Source: Parvibaculum sp. (lineage in GTDB: Bacteria > Pseudomonadota > Alphaproteobacteria > Parvibaculales > Parvibaculaceae). Taken from it: 64,000 nt of DNA. This document shows positions 25,689-35,448 of this stretch, in pieces (position 1 is the first letter of the stretch; each line of letters begins with the position of its first letter). The notes beneath the pieces were generated by a model. That model saw nothing but the letters and a program-made list of their open reading frames with translations, did not search any database and was not told the DNA's origin. The position numbers were made by a program, and so were the translations under genes. The stretch is taken from NCBI RefSeq assembly GCF_030651915.1, contig NZ_JAUSBV010000002.1, forward strand, positions 200,414-264,413. The letters are read 5' to 3'.

Positions 25689-28308
25689 TGACGATCTTGC
25701 CTGGTACGACGATGACCTTGCGAACCGCTTTTCCATCGATCGCCTTCTCCACCTTTTCAAGCGCCAGCGCTGCGCGCTCGACCGTCTCCACGTCCGCGTC
25801 CCGGGCGATCGTCAGCTCGTCGCGGCGCTTGCCGTTGACCTGCACGGCAATCGTGACGGAGTCTTCCACGAGGAGGGCCTTGTCGGCAACCGGCCATTCG
25901 GTATCGACCGCCGGCGTCTCGTGGCCGAGCGCCGCCCAGCATTCCTCCGCCAGATGCGGCATCATCGGGGCGATCATCAGGACCAGATATTCCAGCGCCT
26001 CGCGCTTGGCCCATTTGCCGCCGGCATTGGCCGGGTTGAAGGCGGAAATCGCATTGGCAAGCTCGTAGATCCGTGCCACCGCGCGGTTGAAGCGCAGATT
26101 TTCAATGTCGTCGGTCAGCGCCGCCAGCGCCTGATGCGCGACGCGCCGCAGGCCGAGCGCCGCCGCGTCAAGGTCGGCGGGCAGGGCGGTGCCCTTCGGC
26201 GCCAGATCGTCCGGCGTGCCGGTGACGAGACGCCAGACCCGTTGGGTGAAGCGCCAGGCGCCCTCGGCGCCGGCATCCGTCCATTGCACGTCGCGCTCGG
26301 GCGGGCTGTCCGACAGCATGAACCAGCGTGCGGTGTCGGCGCCGTATTGCGCGATGATGTCTTCCGGGTCGACGGTGTTCTTTTTCGACTTCGACATTTT
26401 TTCGATGGCGCCGATGGTCACGGGACCGCCGTCGCTCAGACGCTTTGCGATGCGCGCGCCGCCGACCGTTTCAATGGCAATTTCGGAAGGCGGCACCCAC
26501 TGGCCGTTCGCATCGCGATAGGTTTCGTGGTTGACCATGCCTTGCGTGAAGAGGCCGGCGAAAGGTTCTTCGACATCGAGATGACCTGTCTTGTGCATGG
26601 CGCGGGTGAAGAAGCGCGCATAGAGCAGATGCAGGATCGCGTGTTCGACGCCGCCGAAATACTGGTCGACCGGCAGCCAGCTGTCGGTCGCGGTGCGGTC
26701 GGTCGGGGTTACCGCGTTCGGCGCACAGAAGCGCGCGAAGTACCAGGAGCTGTCGACGAAGGTGTCGAATGTATCGGTCTCGCGTCGCGCGGGCTTGCCG
26801 CATTTCGGACAATCGACATGCTTCCAGGTCGGATGCCGGTCGAGCGGATTGCCGGGCCTGTCGAAACTTACATCGTCGGGCAACAGCACCGGCAATTGCG
26901 CGCGCGGTACCGGCACGGTGCCGCAAGCCTCGCAATGGATGACGGGGATCGGGCAGCCCCAGTAGCGCTGGCGCGAAATGCCCCAGTCGCGCAGGCGATA
27001 ATTGATCGTGCCTTCACCGAGGCCCATCGCCTCGAGCTTTGCGATGGCGGTGCGTTTTGCCGCCGTCACATCGAGCCCGTTCAGGAAATCCGAATTGATC
27101 GCCACGCCGTCGCCGGTAAAGGCATCCGTTCCATGCGCGGCAAGCTCTTCGGCAAAAGCGGCTTGCGCTGCCGCGTCCCTGTCCTTCGGCGCGACGACCG
27201 GAATGACCGGCAACTTGTATTTGCGCGCGAAGTCGAGGTCGCGCTGGTCATGCGCCGGGCAGGCGAAGATTGCGCCGGTGCCGTACTCCATCAAGACGAA
27301 ATTGGCGACATAGACCGGCAGCGTATGTCCGTCGATGAAGGGATGGCGCGCCTTGAGGCCGGTATCGAAGCCCATCTTCTCGGCCGTCTCGATCGCTTCT
27401 TCCGAGGTGCCGATCTGGTCGCATTTTTTTATGAAGGCCTGCAACTCGGCATTGTCCGCCGCCAGCTTCTGCGTCAGCGGATGATGCGGCGAGAGCGCGC
27501 AGAAGCTGGCGCCGAAAAGCGTGTCGGGACGCGTCGTGAAGATTTCGAGCTTGTAGTCCGGCGCGCCTTCGACGCCGTCGACGGCGAAGAAAACCTTCGC
27601 GCCTTCCGAACGGCCGATCCAGTTCCGCTGCATCGTCCGCACTTTTTCCGGCCAGCGGTCGAGTGTGTCGAGGCCGGCCAGCAGGTCGTCGGCGAAATCC
27701 GAAATGTTGAGGAACCACTGCGTCAGCTCGCGGCGCTCGACCGGCGCGCCCGAGCGCCAGCCGCAGCCGTCGATCACCTGCTCGTTGGCCAGCACGGTGT
27801 TGTCGACCGGATCCCAGTTGACGGTGCTCTTCTTGCGGCTGACGAAACCGGCCGCGAGGAAATCGAGAAACAGCGCCTGCTCCTGACCGTAATATTCAGG
27901 ATCGCAGGTGGCGAATTCGCGGTCCCAGTCGATCGCGAGGCCGATCGCCTTCAACTGCGTGCGCATCGCGGCGATGTTGTCGTAGGTCCAGCCCTTGGGA
28001 TGGACGCTCTTTTCCATCGCGGCGTTTTCGGCCGGCATGCCGAAGGCGTCCCAGCCCATCGGATGCAGCACGTTGAAACCGCGGGCACGCTTGTAACGCG
28101 CGATCACGTCGCCGATCGTGTAGTTGCGGACATGGCCCATGTGAATGCGCCCCGACGGATAGGGGAACATTTCAAGAACATAATATTTCGGGCGGCCGCT
28201 GGCGCCGGCATCGTCACGGGTGCGGAAGGTGCGCTGGTCCTCCCAGACCTTTTGCCATTTCGGCTCGGCTTCGCGCGCGTTGTAACGTTCGTTGGGGCGT
28301 GGGGACAT
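25675..28308 (-). CDS. leuS: Leucyl-tRNA synthetase
   Basis: Class I aminoacyl-tRNA synthetase for leucine, about 877 residues. It starts [25 protein letters not shown]. The HIGH-type motif HMGH occurs in [20 protein letters not shown]. The editing domain insert is present with the T-rich [12 protein letters not shown] block. The Zn-binding-like CEAC and CPKC pairs follow, and the KMSKS loop is [15 protein letters not shown] start 8 codons upstream at 28332 is possible; neither has a clear ribosome site. The 3' end overlaps lptE. Confidence 0.97.
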   Translation of the reverse strand: MSPRPNERYNAREAEPKWQKVWEDQRTFRTRDDAGASGRPKYYVLEMFPYPSGRIHMGHVRNYTIGDVIARYKRARGFNVLHPMGWDAFGMPAENAAMEKSVHPKGWTYDNIAAMRTQLKAIGLAIDWDREFATCDPEYYGQEQALFLDFLAAGFVSRKKSTVNWDPVDNTVLANEQVIDGCGWRSGAPVERRELTQWFLNISDFADDLLAGLDTLDRWPEKVRTMQRNWIGRSEGAKVFFAVDGVEGAPDYKLEIFTTRPDTLFGASFCALSPHHPLTQKLAADNAELQAFIKKCDQIGTSEEAIETAEKMGFDTGLKARHPFIDGHTLPVYVANFVLMEYGTGAIFACPAHDQRDLDFARKYKLPVIPVVAPKDRDAAAQAAFAEELAAHGTDAFTGDGVAINSDFLNGLDVTAAKRTAIAKLEAMGLGEGTINYRLRDWGISRQRYWGCPIPVIHCEACGTVPVPRAQLPVLLPDDVSFDRPGNPLDRHPTWKHVDCPKCGKPARRETDTFDTFVDSSWYFARFCAPNAVTPTDRTATDSWLPVDQYFGGVEHAILHLLYARFFTRAMHKTGHLDVEEPFAGLFTQGMVNHETYRDANGQWVPPSEIAIETVGGARIAKRLSDGGPVTIGAIEKMSKSKKNTVDPEDIIAQYGADTARWFMLSDSPPERDVQWTDAGAEGAWRFTQRVWRLVTGTPDDLAPKGTALPADLDAAALGLRRVAHQALAALTDDIENLRFNRAVARIYELANAISAFNPANAGGKWAKREALEYLVLMIAPMMPHLAEECWAALGHETPAVDTEWPVADKALLVEDSVTIAVQVNGKRRDELTIARDADVETVERAALALEKVEKAIDGKAVRKVIVVPGKIVNVVV

Positions 28309-28340
28309 GATTGTCGGCCGGTCCGTTCTCATCCGGACCG

Positions 28341-28904
28341 CTAGCGGCGCTCGGTCGCCTCAATGGTGCTGATGCGGAGCTGGCGCGCGCGCACCAGAAT
28401 GGCGTTTTCGATCTGCAGCGGCGTGTTGCCGGCAACCGCCGCGTCGATCCATTCGCCCTTGTCGGAGCGAGTCTGGCGGAAAACCGCCACTTTCACGCCG
28501 TCGGCCCGCAGGCGGCGATCGAGAATATAGACCGTGACCTTGAAGCGCTCGCCGGGTGTTTTCGGGTCCTGATACCAGTCGGTGATGATGACGCCGCCAA
28601 AGGGATCGGCCGAGGTCAGCGGCATGAAGGCGATGGTGTCGAGCGAGGCGCGCCAGAGGAAGCTGTTGACGCCGATGCCCGAGCCTTCAACCGCGTCCTT
28701 CGAACTGCCGCCGAAAAGCGTCAGCCCGTCTTCGCCGAAAATCGATTCGCGCTGCTGTTCGCCGGTCGGGTTGTTGGGGCCCTGGCCGGTCGGGCGGCCC
28801 GGATAATTCGAGGTCGAGGGACCGCAGGCGGTCAGGCCGAGAATGGCGGCAAACGCCAGCACGGCGGCGGCGCGGGTGGCGCCTTTCGTTCCGGTATAGG
28901 TCAT
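28341..28904 (-). CDS. DUF3576 domain-containing lipoprotein
   Basis: A probable outer-membrane or periplasmic lipoprotein of unknown function. With the ATG at 28904 the signal [27 protein letters not shown] has lipobox LTAC (Cys27); an ATG at 28946 adds 14 residues. The mature domain contains [48 protein letters not shown] and a C-terminal [11 protein letters not shown]. These are the DUF3576 hallmarks, found in alphaproteobacteria just upstream of leuS. The 32-bp gap to leuS suggests one transcript with leuS-lptE-holA, all envelope or replication functions. Confidence 0.88.
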   Translation of the reverse strand: MTYTGTKGATRAAAVLAFAAILGLTACGPSTSNYPGRPTGQGPNNPTGEQQRESIFGEDGLTLFGGSSKDAVEGSGIGVNSFLWRASLDTIAFMPLTSADPFGGVIITDWYQDPKTPGERFKVTVYILDRRLRADGVKVAVFRQTRSDKGEWIDAAVAGNTPLQIENAILVRARQLRISTIEATERR

Positions 28905-29484
28905 CAATTTACGGCAAGCCTCTCGCGTTACGCCTCTCTCACTCATCCGCCTGCCGGTTCTTGCGCCAAGGGCTTGTGGAGAGCAAGTAAATTCGGGTGC
29001 CGGGCGCGCCTCGCAGCCGGCGCGCCATGCATCTCTGTCGCGCCTTTATAGCGAGATTAGTGGGGCTCCCGCAATCTCGGTCGTTGTCGCGCTTTGCCGC
29101 GCCCGGACTGTTGCTCTCAAAGCACAATCGTGGCTGGTTGCGGCACCGCGCCGGCCGGTGAATTTCGGCCTTCCGCGACTCGAACCCCGATAGCGGGAAC
29201 CCGCATCGTTGTTGAGTCGCCCAGCCGACCGCACCTGCCTGAAGGCCGGTGCTGGTCACCATTCATTAACCAAAGAAGGCCGATTTGTGCCCTTTCCGCA
29301 ACATGCGCCGACATTCCTTCGTGATGCGCGCCGGTTCGCTTGACCCGAAGGGGGGATCAACGGATTAATCGGGTCACGCGCTCGGGGGGCAGTTTCAGTC
29401 GGCCCGGCGATGAACGCGGCCATGGGGGGTTTTCCGATGGCACGTGCGAATGGAACAGCTTTTAGCTGATACTGCGAGGAACAC
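28905..29484. promoter_or_regulatory. Gene-free divergent region between the DUF3576 gene and the porin gene
   Basis: About 580 bp (540 bp if the longer DUF3576 start is used) without a credible gene. A promoter-like pair TTGACC (29340-29345), 18-bp spacer, ATTAAT (29364-29369) lies about 115 bp before the porin. A TTAACCAA motif resembling a CtrA half-site lies at 29266-29273. A hairpin GCGGG-AA-CCCGC flanked by CGAT and ATCG spans 29188-29208. The long leader of the porin may host post-transcriptional control, as porin leaders often do; no known small RNA is recognised. Confidence 0.4.
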
Positions 29485-30690
29485 ATGAAAAAGATTCTCC
29501 TTGGGACGACCGCTCTCGTCTCGGCCGGCCTGATCGCCGGTCCGGCGCTTGCGAGCGATCCGCTGACCGTCACGGTCGGCGGCACGGTCACCGCCGGCTT
29601 CTACGTCATCGACGCCGACAATCTGCCGGGCGCGTTCCCGGCCGTGCCGGCTCCGGGCGACCTCTTCCTGGTCGGCGGCGGCACCTCCTACAACGACACG
29701 GCGGTCAAGCTCGTCGCGCGCAACATCGACATCAAGGCTGAAGGCACGCTCGACAACGGCATGGTTGCCGGTGTCATCGCGACGCTTTCGCTCGGCGATG
29801 ACTGGGTCGTCGGCGGCGGCACCAACGACGCTCGCTTCCGTGAACTCTTCGCCTATCTCGAAGGCGGTTTCGGCCGGTTCGAAATCGGCGGCACGGATGG
29901 TTCGGCCTTCAAGATGCACTACACTTCGCCCTGGTTCGTGCCGGGCAACGGTGTTGACAGCCCGAACATTCTGAATGCCAATCAGACCTTCACGGCAGGG
30001 TCCGTGACCGCGACCGGTCCGGTGGTAACGACGACGCTGGGTTTTGCGTTCCGTCACTCGACCTTCTCGCTGATGGCGGCCGATGCCAACAAGGTGTCGT
30101 ACTTCACGCCGCGTTTCGCCGGCTTCCAGCTCGGCCTCTCCTATACGCCGGAGACTTCGCTCAACGGTCCGAACCCGAACGGCCTCGGCCTCAACCCGGC
30201 CGGTCTTGTGATCGAGGATGTCCTCGAAGTGGCGCTCAACTATGCCGGTTCCTTCGGCGGCGTCGATGTCGGTGTGTCGGGCTTCTACGTCGAGGGCGAT
30301 GCGCCGATCGCGGCCTCGAGCCCCGAGGAAATGGGCGTCGGCCTCAACCTCGGTCTGGCTGGCTTCACGCTGGGCGGTGCCTGGTACCAGTCGGAAGACC
30401 TGAGCTTCTCGACCGCGATTCCCGCAGCGAGCGCTGTCGAGGAAGAAGTCTGGACCGTGGGTCTGTCCTACGGCACGGGCCCGTGGACGGTGGGTGTCGC
30501 CTATCTCCAAGACGAGATTTCGGGCGGCGGCTTCTCGACCAAGATGACGACCATCCAAACCGGTGGCGGCTACAATCTCGGTTCGGGCGTCGATATCGGC
30601 CTCGACCTGCAGATGAGCACCGTCGAAATTCCGGGTTTCGCGGATATCGACTCCCAGTCGGCCGGTCTCGTTCTTTCGGTTTCGTTCTGA
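29485..30690 (+). CDS. Outer-membrane porin
   Basis: A 401-residue beta-barrel porin of the alphaproteobacterial general-porin type. The signal peptide MKKILLGTTALVSAGLIAGPALA (residues 1-23) is followed by SDPLTVTVGGTVTAGFYV, the first strand. Segments alternate Gly/aromatic strands such as GGFGRFEIGGTDG, the usual constriction-loop neighbourhood, and the protein ends AGLVLSVSF with the C-terminal Phe needed for BAM recognition. The codon pattern (very few rare codons) and a strong terminator after it suggest high expression. It stands alone as a monocistronic gene. Confidence 0.93.
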   Translation: MKKILLGTTALVSAGLIAGPALASDPLTVTVGGTVTAGFYVIDADNLPGAFPAVPAPGDLFLVGGGTSYNDTAVKLVARNIDIKAEGTLDNGMVAGVIATLSLGDDWVVGGGTNDARFRELFAYLEGGFGRFEIGGTDGSAFKMHYTSPWFVPGNGVDSPNILNANQTFTAGSVTATGPVVTTTLGFAFRHSTFSLMAADANKVSYFTPRFAGFQLGLSYTPETSLNGPNPNGLGLNPAGLVIEDVLEVALNYAGSFGGVDVGVSGFYVEGDAPIAASSPEEMGVGLNLGLAGFTLGGAWYQSEDLSFSTAIPAASAVEEEVWTVGLSYGTGPWTVGVAYLQDEISGGGFSTKMTTIQTGGGYNLGSGVDIGLDLQMSTVEIPGFADIDSQSAGLVLSVSF

Positions 30691-30734
30691 TCGTCTAAAG
30701 CGATCATTCGTTCCGAACGGACACAAGATCATCG

Positions 30735-30768
30735 GAGAGCGGGCTTTCGGGCCCGCTCTCTTTTTTTT
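30735..30768 (+). terminator. Rho-independent terminator of the porin gene
   Basis: GAGAGCGGGC (30735-30744) pairs perfectly with GCCCGCTCTC (30751-30760) around TTTCGG and is followed by eight T residues. This is one of the clearest intrinsic terminators in the window. Confidence 0.95.
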
Positions 30769-30827
30769 GCCGGTGCGGTTTGCTAGAAAACACGGCGTGA
30801 TCGAATTGCAGGCGGAAGGGAGCTGAA

Positions 30828-31709
30828 ATGGGTGCGCTGATCTGGCTTGCTTCCTATCCGAAATCCGGCAACACTTGGATGCGGAGTTTCCTGCATAATC
30901 TGTTCAGGAACGAGCCCGAGCCGATCGATATCAACACGATTAGCGATTTCTGCCTCGGCGAGTCGGCCGGCCCTTGGTATTCGCATCGCGCGGGCAAGCC
31001 GACCGAGGAACTGACGCCCGAGGAGGTCCAGCAGCTGCGGCCTATCGTGCATCGCGATTTCACGACGGCTTTTCCCGATTCCGTTTTCGTCAAGACGCAT
31101 AATTATTTCGGCGAGTGGCACGGCGTTCCGTTGCAGACGATGGATGTGACGGCGGGCGGCATCTATGTGTTGCGCAATCCGCTTGATGTCGCGATCTCCG
31201 CCAGTCACCATTTCGGCGAGACGATCGACGAGGCAATTACGCATCTCGCCAACGACCAGACAATAACGGGGGGAACTGAGACGCATGTCTTCGAGGTTCA
31301 CCGGTCCTGGTCGACCCATGTCAAAAGCTGGACGCAGCATCCAAGCCCGCAATTGCTGGTCATGCGCTACGAAGACCTGCTTCATAAACCTCGAAAGCAT
31401 TTTAAGCAGGTCGCTAGTTTCCTGGGGCTGAAACCCTCGCCGGAGCGGCTCGAGCGCGCGATCCGTCATTCCTCCTTCAAGGCGCTGAAGGAGCTGGAAC
31501 AGAAAAAGGGTTTCAGGGAGCGCTCGAAAAAGGCCGAATCGTTCTTCCGCGAAGGCCGTTCGGAGCAGTGGCGCGAGGTGCTGACACCCGAGCAGGTCCG
31601 CCGCATCATCGCCGATCACCATGAGCAGATGGCGCGCTTCGGCTATATTCCCGATGATTACAAGGATGCGGTGCCGACGGACAAGGAAACGTCCGATGCG
31701 GCGTGCTGA
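30828..31709 (+). CDS. Sulfotransferase domain protein (first of tandem pair)
   Basis: A 293-residue PAPS-dependent sulfotransferase of the Sulfotransfer_1 family. The 5'-phosphosulfate loop YPKSGNTW is at residues 10-17, and the 3'-phosphate-binding strand YVLRNPLDVAISASHHFG lies near residue 111. The late block KKGFRERSKKAESFFREGRSEQWREVLTPEQVRRI resembles the C-terminal RKG motif region. The acceptor is unknown; bacterial relatives act on lipids, glycans or steroids. It is followed at 27 bp by a paralogue sharing most motifs. Confidence 0.9.
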   Translation: MGALIWLASYPKSGNTWMRSFLHNLFRNEPEPIDINTISDFCLGESAGPWYSHRAGKPTEELTPEEVQQLRPIVHRDFTTAFPDSVFVKTHNYFGEWHGVPLQTMDVTAGGIYVLRNPLDVAISASHHFGETIDEAITHLANDQTITGGTETHVFEVHRSWSTHVKSWTQHPSPQLLVMRYEDLLHKPRKHFKQVASFLGLKPSPERLERAIRHSSFKALKELEQKKGFRERSKKAESFFREGRSEQWREVLTPEQVRRIIADHHEQMARFGYIPDDYKDAVPTDKETSDAAC

Positions 31710-31736
31710 GCGCGAACGGGCCGGGATCTCCGGTTG

Positions 31737-32576
31737 ATGGGCGCGCTTGTCTGGCTCGCATCCTATCCCAAATCCGGCAACACCTGGATGCGCGCCTTTC
31801 TCTTCAACCTGTTGCGCGATCTTCCGGAACCGGCCGACATCAACAGGCTCGACACATTCAGCCCGAGCGATTCGGCGCGCGCCTGGTACGAACCTTTTGC
31901 GCCGCGCCCGCTGGAGCGGCTCGACATGGCCGAGGTCGCAAAGCTGCGTCCGGCCGGTCACCGGAAGATGACGAGGTTTCTCCCGGATCCAGTTTTCGTC
32001 AAGACGCACAACTATCTCGGGCCATGGTTCGGCGTGCCGTTGCACACCGCCGAGGTTACCGCCGGCGCGGTCTACATCGTCCGCAATCCGCTCGATCTTG
32101 TTCTTTCGCTCGCCGATCATTTCGGGATGACAGTCGAGGATGCGATCGACTACATCGCAAAGCCCGGCGCCGGGACCAGACTGACCGAGCTCTATGTGCC
32201 GCAGATTTATATGTCGTGGTCGACGCATGTCGAGAGCTGGACCGCGCAACCGCGCCGGCAGCTCATTGTTCTCCGGTACGAAGATCTTCTCGCCGAGCCG
32301 GTAAAGCAGTTCGAAGCCCTGACCCGGTTTCTGGGTATCGCTGCCGGAGAAGAAAAACTGACGCGCGCGATCCGGAATTCGTCGTTCGGGGTTCTTCGTG
32401 CACAAGAAGAAGAGGCCGGCTTCAAGGAGCGATCCGAGAAAGCGTCGATGTTCTTTCGCGACGGCCGCGCGGCGCAGTGGCGCGACAAGCTGACGCCGTC
32501 GCAAATCGCGCGGATCGTCCGCGATCATCGAAAGCAAATGGAGCGTTTCGGTTATGTCCCGGCGGACTACGTCTGA
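31737..32576 (+). CDS. Sulfotransferase domain protein (second of tandem pair)
   Basis: A 279-residue paralogue of the preceding gene, sharing MGALxWLASYPKSGNTWMR at the start, VFVKTHNYxG, YIVRNPLDLVLSLADHFG, SWSTHVESW and RYEDLL at matching positions. A close tandem duplication with later divergence is evident. The ATG at 31737 was chosen over the TTG one codon earlier. Its stop overlaps the end of the convergent ThiE-like gene by 10 bp. Differences are greatest near residues 40-70 and 150-160, where acceptor specificity is expected to lie. Confidence 0.9.
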   Translation: MGALVWLASYPKSGNTWMRAFLFNLLRDLPEPADINRLDTFSPSDSARAWYEPFAPRPLERLDMAEVAKLRPAGHRKMTRFLPDPVFVKTHNYLGPWFGVPLHTAEVTAGAVYIVRNPLDLVLSLADHFGMTVEDAIDYIAKPGAGTRLTELYVPQIYMSWSTHVESWTAQPRRQLIVLRYEDLLAEPVKQFEALTRFLGIAAGEEKLTRAIRNSSFGVLRAQEEEAGFKERSEKASMFFRDGRAAQWRDKLTPSQIARIVRDHRKQMERFGYVPADYV

Positions 32577-33199
32577 AGAAAGCCTGTGCCGGCGACGCCG
32601 GCGGCACCGGTGCCCGCAAGGCGCTGGATATGTTCGCTGGTCGTGATGCCGCCCAGCGCATAAGGGGTCATTCCCAGTGTGCGGGCGAGGCGGGCGAGTT
32701 TCGCGAATCTGACGACGCCGAGCATGGCCGTGCCGGGATGGCTCGCCGTCGGGAAGACAGGCGAGATCAAAACCGCGACGGCGCCCGCGCGTGCGGCGGC
32801 GCGAATGGCGGCTTCCGAATGTGCGGCGGCCGTCACTGCTGCATATCCGTTTCTGTAGGGACGCCCGAGCATGCGTTCCGGCAGATGCAGGCCGCCCGCG
32901 CCGAGCCGGCGGGAGAGCTTCGGTTCGCCGGCGATCAGCAGCAGGCAATTCTTCGCCCGCGCCCGCGCCGTCAGCCGCCGCAAATTCGCGGCGGTCGTGC
33001 CGGCATCATAGGCCCGCCAGACCAGCGCACATCCGGCCGGCAGCGCGTCGAGCGCCATTTGCGGATCGGACAGACGCGCCGCGTCGGTCATGCCAATCAG
33101 CGCGATGCCGCCGCGTGCGCCCGAGAGATACGATACGGCGCGATGCATCGCGTGCGCCTTCGCGCTTCCGCGCCGCTTGCCGTTCGTGTTGCCTGCCAC
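32567..33199 (-). CDS. Thiamine phosphate synthase-like (ThiE/TenI family) protein
   Basis: A 210-residue TIM-barrel protein. The diagnostic phosphate-binding segments LISPVFPTASHPGTAMLGVVRF near residues 140-160 and YALGGITTSEHIQRL near residue 180 are clear. The N-terminal half is atypical: the usual pyrimidine-binding QLRxK motif and the DxA pair are not obvious. It could be a TenI-like paralogue rather than a working thiamine phosphate synthase. GTG at 33199 is preceded by AAGGGAG. It is divergent from yggS with 50 bp between. Confidence 0.8.
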   Translation of the reverse strand: MAGNTNGKRRGSAKAHAMHRAVSYLSGARGGIALIGMTDAARLSDPQMALDALPAGCALVWRAYDAGTTAANLRRLTARARAKNCLLLIAGEPKLSRRLGAGGLHLPERMLGRPYRNGYAAVTAAAHSEAAIRAAARAGAVAVLISPVFPTASHPGTAMLGVVRFAKLARLARTLGMTPYALGGITTSEHIQRLAGTGAAGVAGTGFLQT

Positions 33200-33249
33200 T
33201 AGCTTCGCTCCCTTACGACACACATTTTTTGCCGAGCGGCTTCGAGACT

Positions 33250-33936
33250 ATGACAATGACCGGCTCCGACGCCACCTCTCCCGCGGCACGCCTTGCCGCC
33301 ATTCGCTCGCGTATCGCCGAGGCGGCGCGCGCGGCCGGACGTGCGGCGGGGGATGTCACGCTCGTTGCCGTTTCGAAGACATTTGGCGTGGATGAGATTG
33401 TGCCGCTGATCGAGGCGGGTCAGCGCATTTTCGGCGAAAATCGTGTGCAGGAAGCCACCGCCAAATGGCCGGCACTGAAGGCGCGGTTTCCCGATCTCGA
33501 ACTGCATCTGATCGGGCCCCTGCAGACCAACAAGCTCGACGATGCGCTCGGGCTCTTCGATGCCTTTCATACGCTCGACCGCGAGAAACTGGCGCTGGCG
33601 CTGGTCAAGGCGCGCGATCGGGGGCTGCGGCTGCCGCGTCTTTTCGTGCAGGTCAATACGGGCGAGGAGCCGCAAAAGGCCGGTATCGCGCCGGCCGATA
33701 CCGACGGGTTTCTGGTCCGGTGCCGCGATGACTGGGCGCTTTCCATCGAGGGCTTGATGTGCATTCCACCGCTTGACGAGGAGCCCGCTCTGCATTTTGC
33801 GCTGCTCGAGAAACTCGCGCGCCGCAATGGTCTGGCGAAACTCTCGATGGGGATGAGCGGCGATTTCGAAAAGGCCATCGCCTTCGGCGCAACGCATGTG
33901 CGCGTCGGCAGCGCGCTGTTCGGTGCGCGCAGCTAG
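33250..33936 (+). CDS. yggS: YggS family pyridoxal-phosphate homeostasis protein
   Basis: A 228-residue single-domain alanine-racemase-fold protein that binds PLP and buffers its free level, without known enzymatic activity. The PLP lysine lies in TLVAVSKTFGVDEI near residue 43. GQRIFGENRVQEATAKW, LHLIGPLQTNK and LSMGMSGDFEKAIAFGATHVRVGSALFG are the family blocks in normal order. The ATG at 33250 matches the family start; the frame is open further up only as shadow of the divergent gene. It converges with the L,D-transpeptidase gene, overlapping by 4 bp. Confidence 0.95.
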   Translation: MTMTGSDATSPAARLAAIRSRIAEAARAAGRAAGDVTLVAVSKTFGVDEIVPLIEAGQRIFGENRVQEATAKWPALKARFPDLELHLIGPLQTNKLDDALGLFDAFHTLDREKLALALVKARDRGLRLPRLFVQVNTGEEPQKAGIAPADTDGFLVRCRDDWALSIEGLMCIPPLDEEPALHFALLEKLARRNGLAKLSMGMSGDFEKAIAFGATHVRVGSALFGARS

Positions 33937-34481
33937 AGGCGGTCGATCCGCATCCGGGTTTGCGATGTGCAGCGCGCCAGCACCTGCAGCATGTCGGCAA
34001 GCCGCAAGGCGACGCAGCCCTCGGTTGGCTGCAGGACGCCATTCTTTTCATTCGCCAGATGAAAGAAGATCGCGCTGCCGGCGCTGGGTTGTGGCGGGTC
34101 GTCATTGTGGCCGAGCACGACGACGAGGTCGTAGAGATGGTCGTCGCGCCACATGGCTTCGGCGCTGGCCGGGTAAGGCAGGTGGACCGGACGGTTGTAG
34201 GCGGGATCGTCCGGCGCGTCGCACCAGCCATCGTCGGCTGCGATCTGGCGTGTTGGCAAGGCGCTTGCCGGCGCGGACAACCGGTCCGGCCGGTATCGCA
34301 GATCGCGGAGCGGAAAGAGGCCGATCGGCGTCCCGCCATCGCCTTCGCGTTTGCCGGTCACCAAACCAGCACGTCCCAGCGCGCAGGGAAAATCGAGGTC
34401 GCCGAAAATCAGGCGGCCGAGCGAATCACCCGGTCTTGCGGTTACGTCAATATCGAGATTGCCGGAGGAAGGCGCCATCAT
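33933..34481 (-). CDS. L,D-transpeptidase (YkuD) family protein
   Basis: A 182-residue YkuD-domain protein. The fold signature is the stretch from VVLGHNDDPPQPSAGSAIFFHLANE to PTEGCVALRLADM, with the catalytic Cys in EGC and the His in FFHLA. REGDGGTPIGLFPLRDLRYR resembles the early substrate-binding strand region. Family members cross-link peptidoglycan or attach proteins to it. No signal peptide is evident at the N-terminus, which is odd for a periplasmic enzyme and may mean an upstream start, a leaderless route, or a cytoplasmic relative. The stop overlaps yggS. Confidence 0.85.
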   Translation of the reverse strand: MMAPSSGNLDIDVTARPGDSLGRLIFGDLDFPCALGRAGLVTGKREGDGGTPIGLFPLRDLRYRPDRLSAPASALPTRQIAADDGWCDAPDDPAYNRPVHLPYPASAEAMWRDDHLYDLVVVLGHNDDPPQPSAGSAIFFHLANEKNGVLQPTEGCVALRLADMLQVLARCTSQTRMRIDRL

Positions 34482-34523
34482 GATGTCAGGTTAGGCGGTG
34501 GCCGTCTATCTGGCCAGAGAGCC

Positions 34524-35303
34524 TTAACGTACGTGCTTCAGGGCGTCATACTTGTCGAGCGCCTGATTCATCGCGCTCAGAATATCGGCAGGCGCGGCGG
34601 CGGTGTCGTCCTCGTCGTCCGCACCTTCCATGTCGAGGCTCATGCGCGGCGCAACGGCGGTCAGTCCTTTTTCGATCGTTTCTGGATTGTCGAACGAACC
34701 GATCAAAGCGGCGAACGCCTCCGAACTCAGCTGCGGCATGGTCGAACCACCCCCCACAGGCAATGCGGCGGACTTGTCCGGGACGATTGATGCCGTTTGT
34801 CCGGCGGCGGCATCGGCAGGCAGCGCGACCGGCATATTCCGGCCAGCGGGCGCGGCACTCGCAATCTGTGCCGGGGCCTCTCCGGCCGGCGTTTCCGGGT
34901 TGAAAAGGGCCGCATAAATCTGGTCGCCGAGGCCCTGCTCGCCCGTGCCGCCGGCGATGGCGAGGCTGGCGACCGAGGCGACAAGGCCGATCGGGCCGCC
35001 ATAGAGTGCGCCACCGCCAATGCGGGCTTGCGGGCTGATCGCATCGCCGGTCAGGCCGCGATAGATCTCGGACACCACCGGAATGTGCTGGAGCGGGTTC
35101 AGCGTGTCGATCAGATCATTGAAGCTCAACTCCACCCCGTCCGGTGCGCGACCCTCGCGGCGCGCGGCACGCAGCTCGGCAAAGGCTGCGGACGCCATGT
35201 TGTGCTTGCCGGCTGTAAGCGGCTGGGGATGGGCGAGGGCGTCAATCATACCCGCATCCGACGCAAATGGCGGGCCAAGCTGAAAGGTCCGGAAAGTGGC
35301 CAT
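34524..35303 (-). CDS. Hypothetical protein with Gly/Ala-rich central segment
   Basis: 259 residues, no family recognised. The N-terminal third contains LRAARREGRAPDGVELSFNDLIDTLNPLQHIPVVSEIYRGLTGD, which looks conserved and folded. Then comes a glycine-rich hydrophobic stretch ARIGGGALYGGPIGLVASVASLAIAGG (residues near 95-120) that could insert in a membrane. A low-complexity Ala/Pro part follows, and the end is acidic (DMEGADDEDDTAAAP) with ILSAMNQALDKYDALKHVR last. It is divergent from the TPR-sulfotransferase gene and lies 42 bp upstream of the YkuD gene in the same direction. Confidence 0.7.
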   Translation of the reverse strand: MATFRTFQLGPPFASDAGMIDALAHPQPLTAGKHNMASAAFAELRAARREGRAPDGVELSFNDLIDTLNPLQHIPVVSEIYRGLTGDAISPQARIGGGALYGGPIGLVASVASLAIAGGTGEQGLGDQIYAALFNPETPAGEAPAQIASAAPAGRNMPVALPADAAAGQTASIVPDKSAALPVGGGSTMPQLSSEAFAALIGSFDNPETIEKGLTAVAPRMSLDMEGADDEDDTAAAPADILSAMNQALDKYDALKHVR

Positions 35304-35448
35304 TTCGGCGCCGAGTTCCGCCCGGCCGGCGGGTCCCGACCGGCAGGAATTGCCGACCGGATCTGTCAGGTTCGCGTTGGTTGCCGGGCCGCGCTATGGC
35401 AAACTCCGGCCCGCGCCGCCGGTGTCGGGGGCGTTCTGCGTATCGGGA

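Noticed and set aside
25618-28344. 908-codon plus-strand frame opposite leuS
   Set aside because: Antisense shadow caused by third-position GC; the minus strand carries full LeuS motifs.
29155-29239. tRNA-like segment on the minus strand, with GGTTCGAGTC and a possible 7-bp acceptor stem (GGCCTTC/GAAGGCC)
   Set aside because: The T-stem cannot pair, no D-arm or anticodon arm of normal shape can be drawn, and no CCA or discriminator context fits. At most it is a degenerate remnant.
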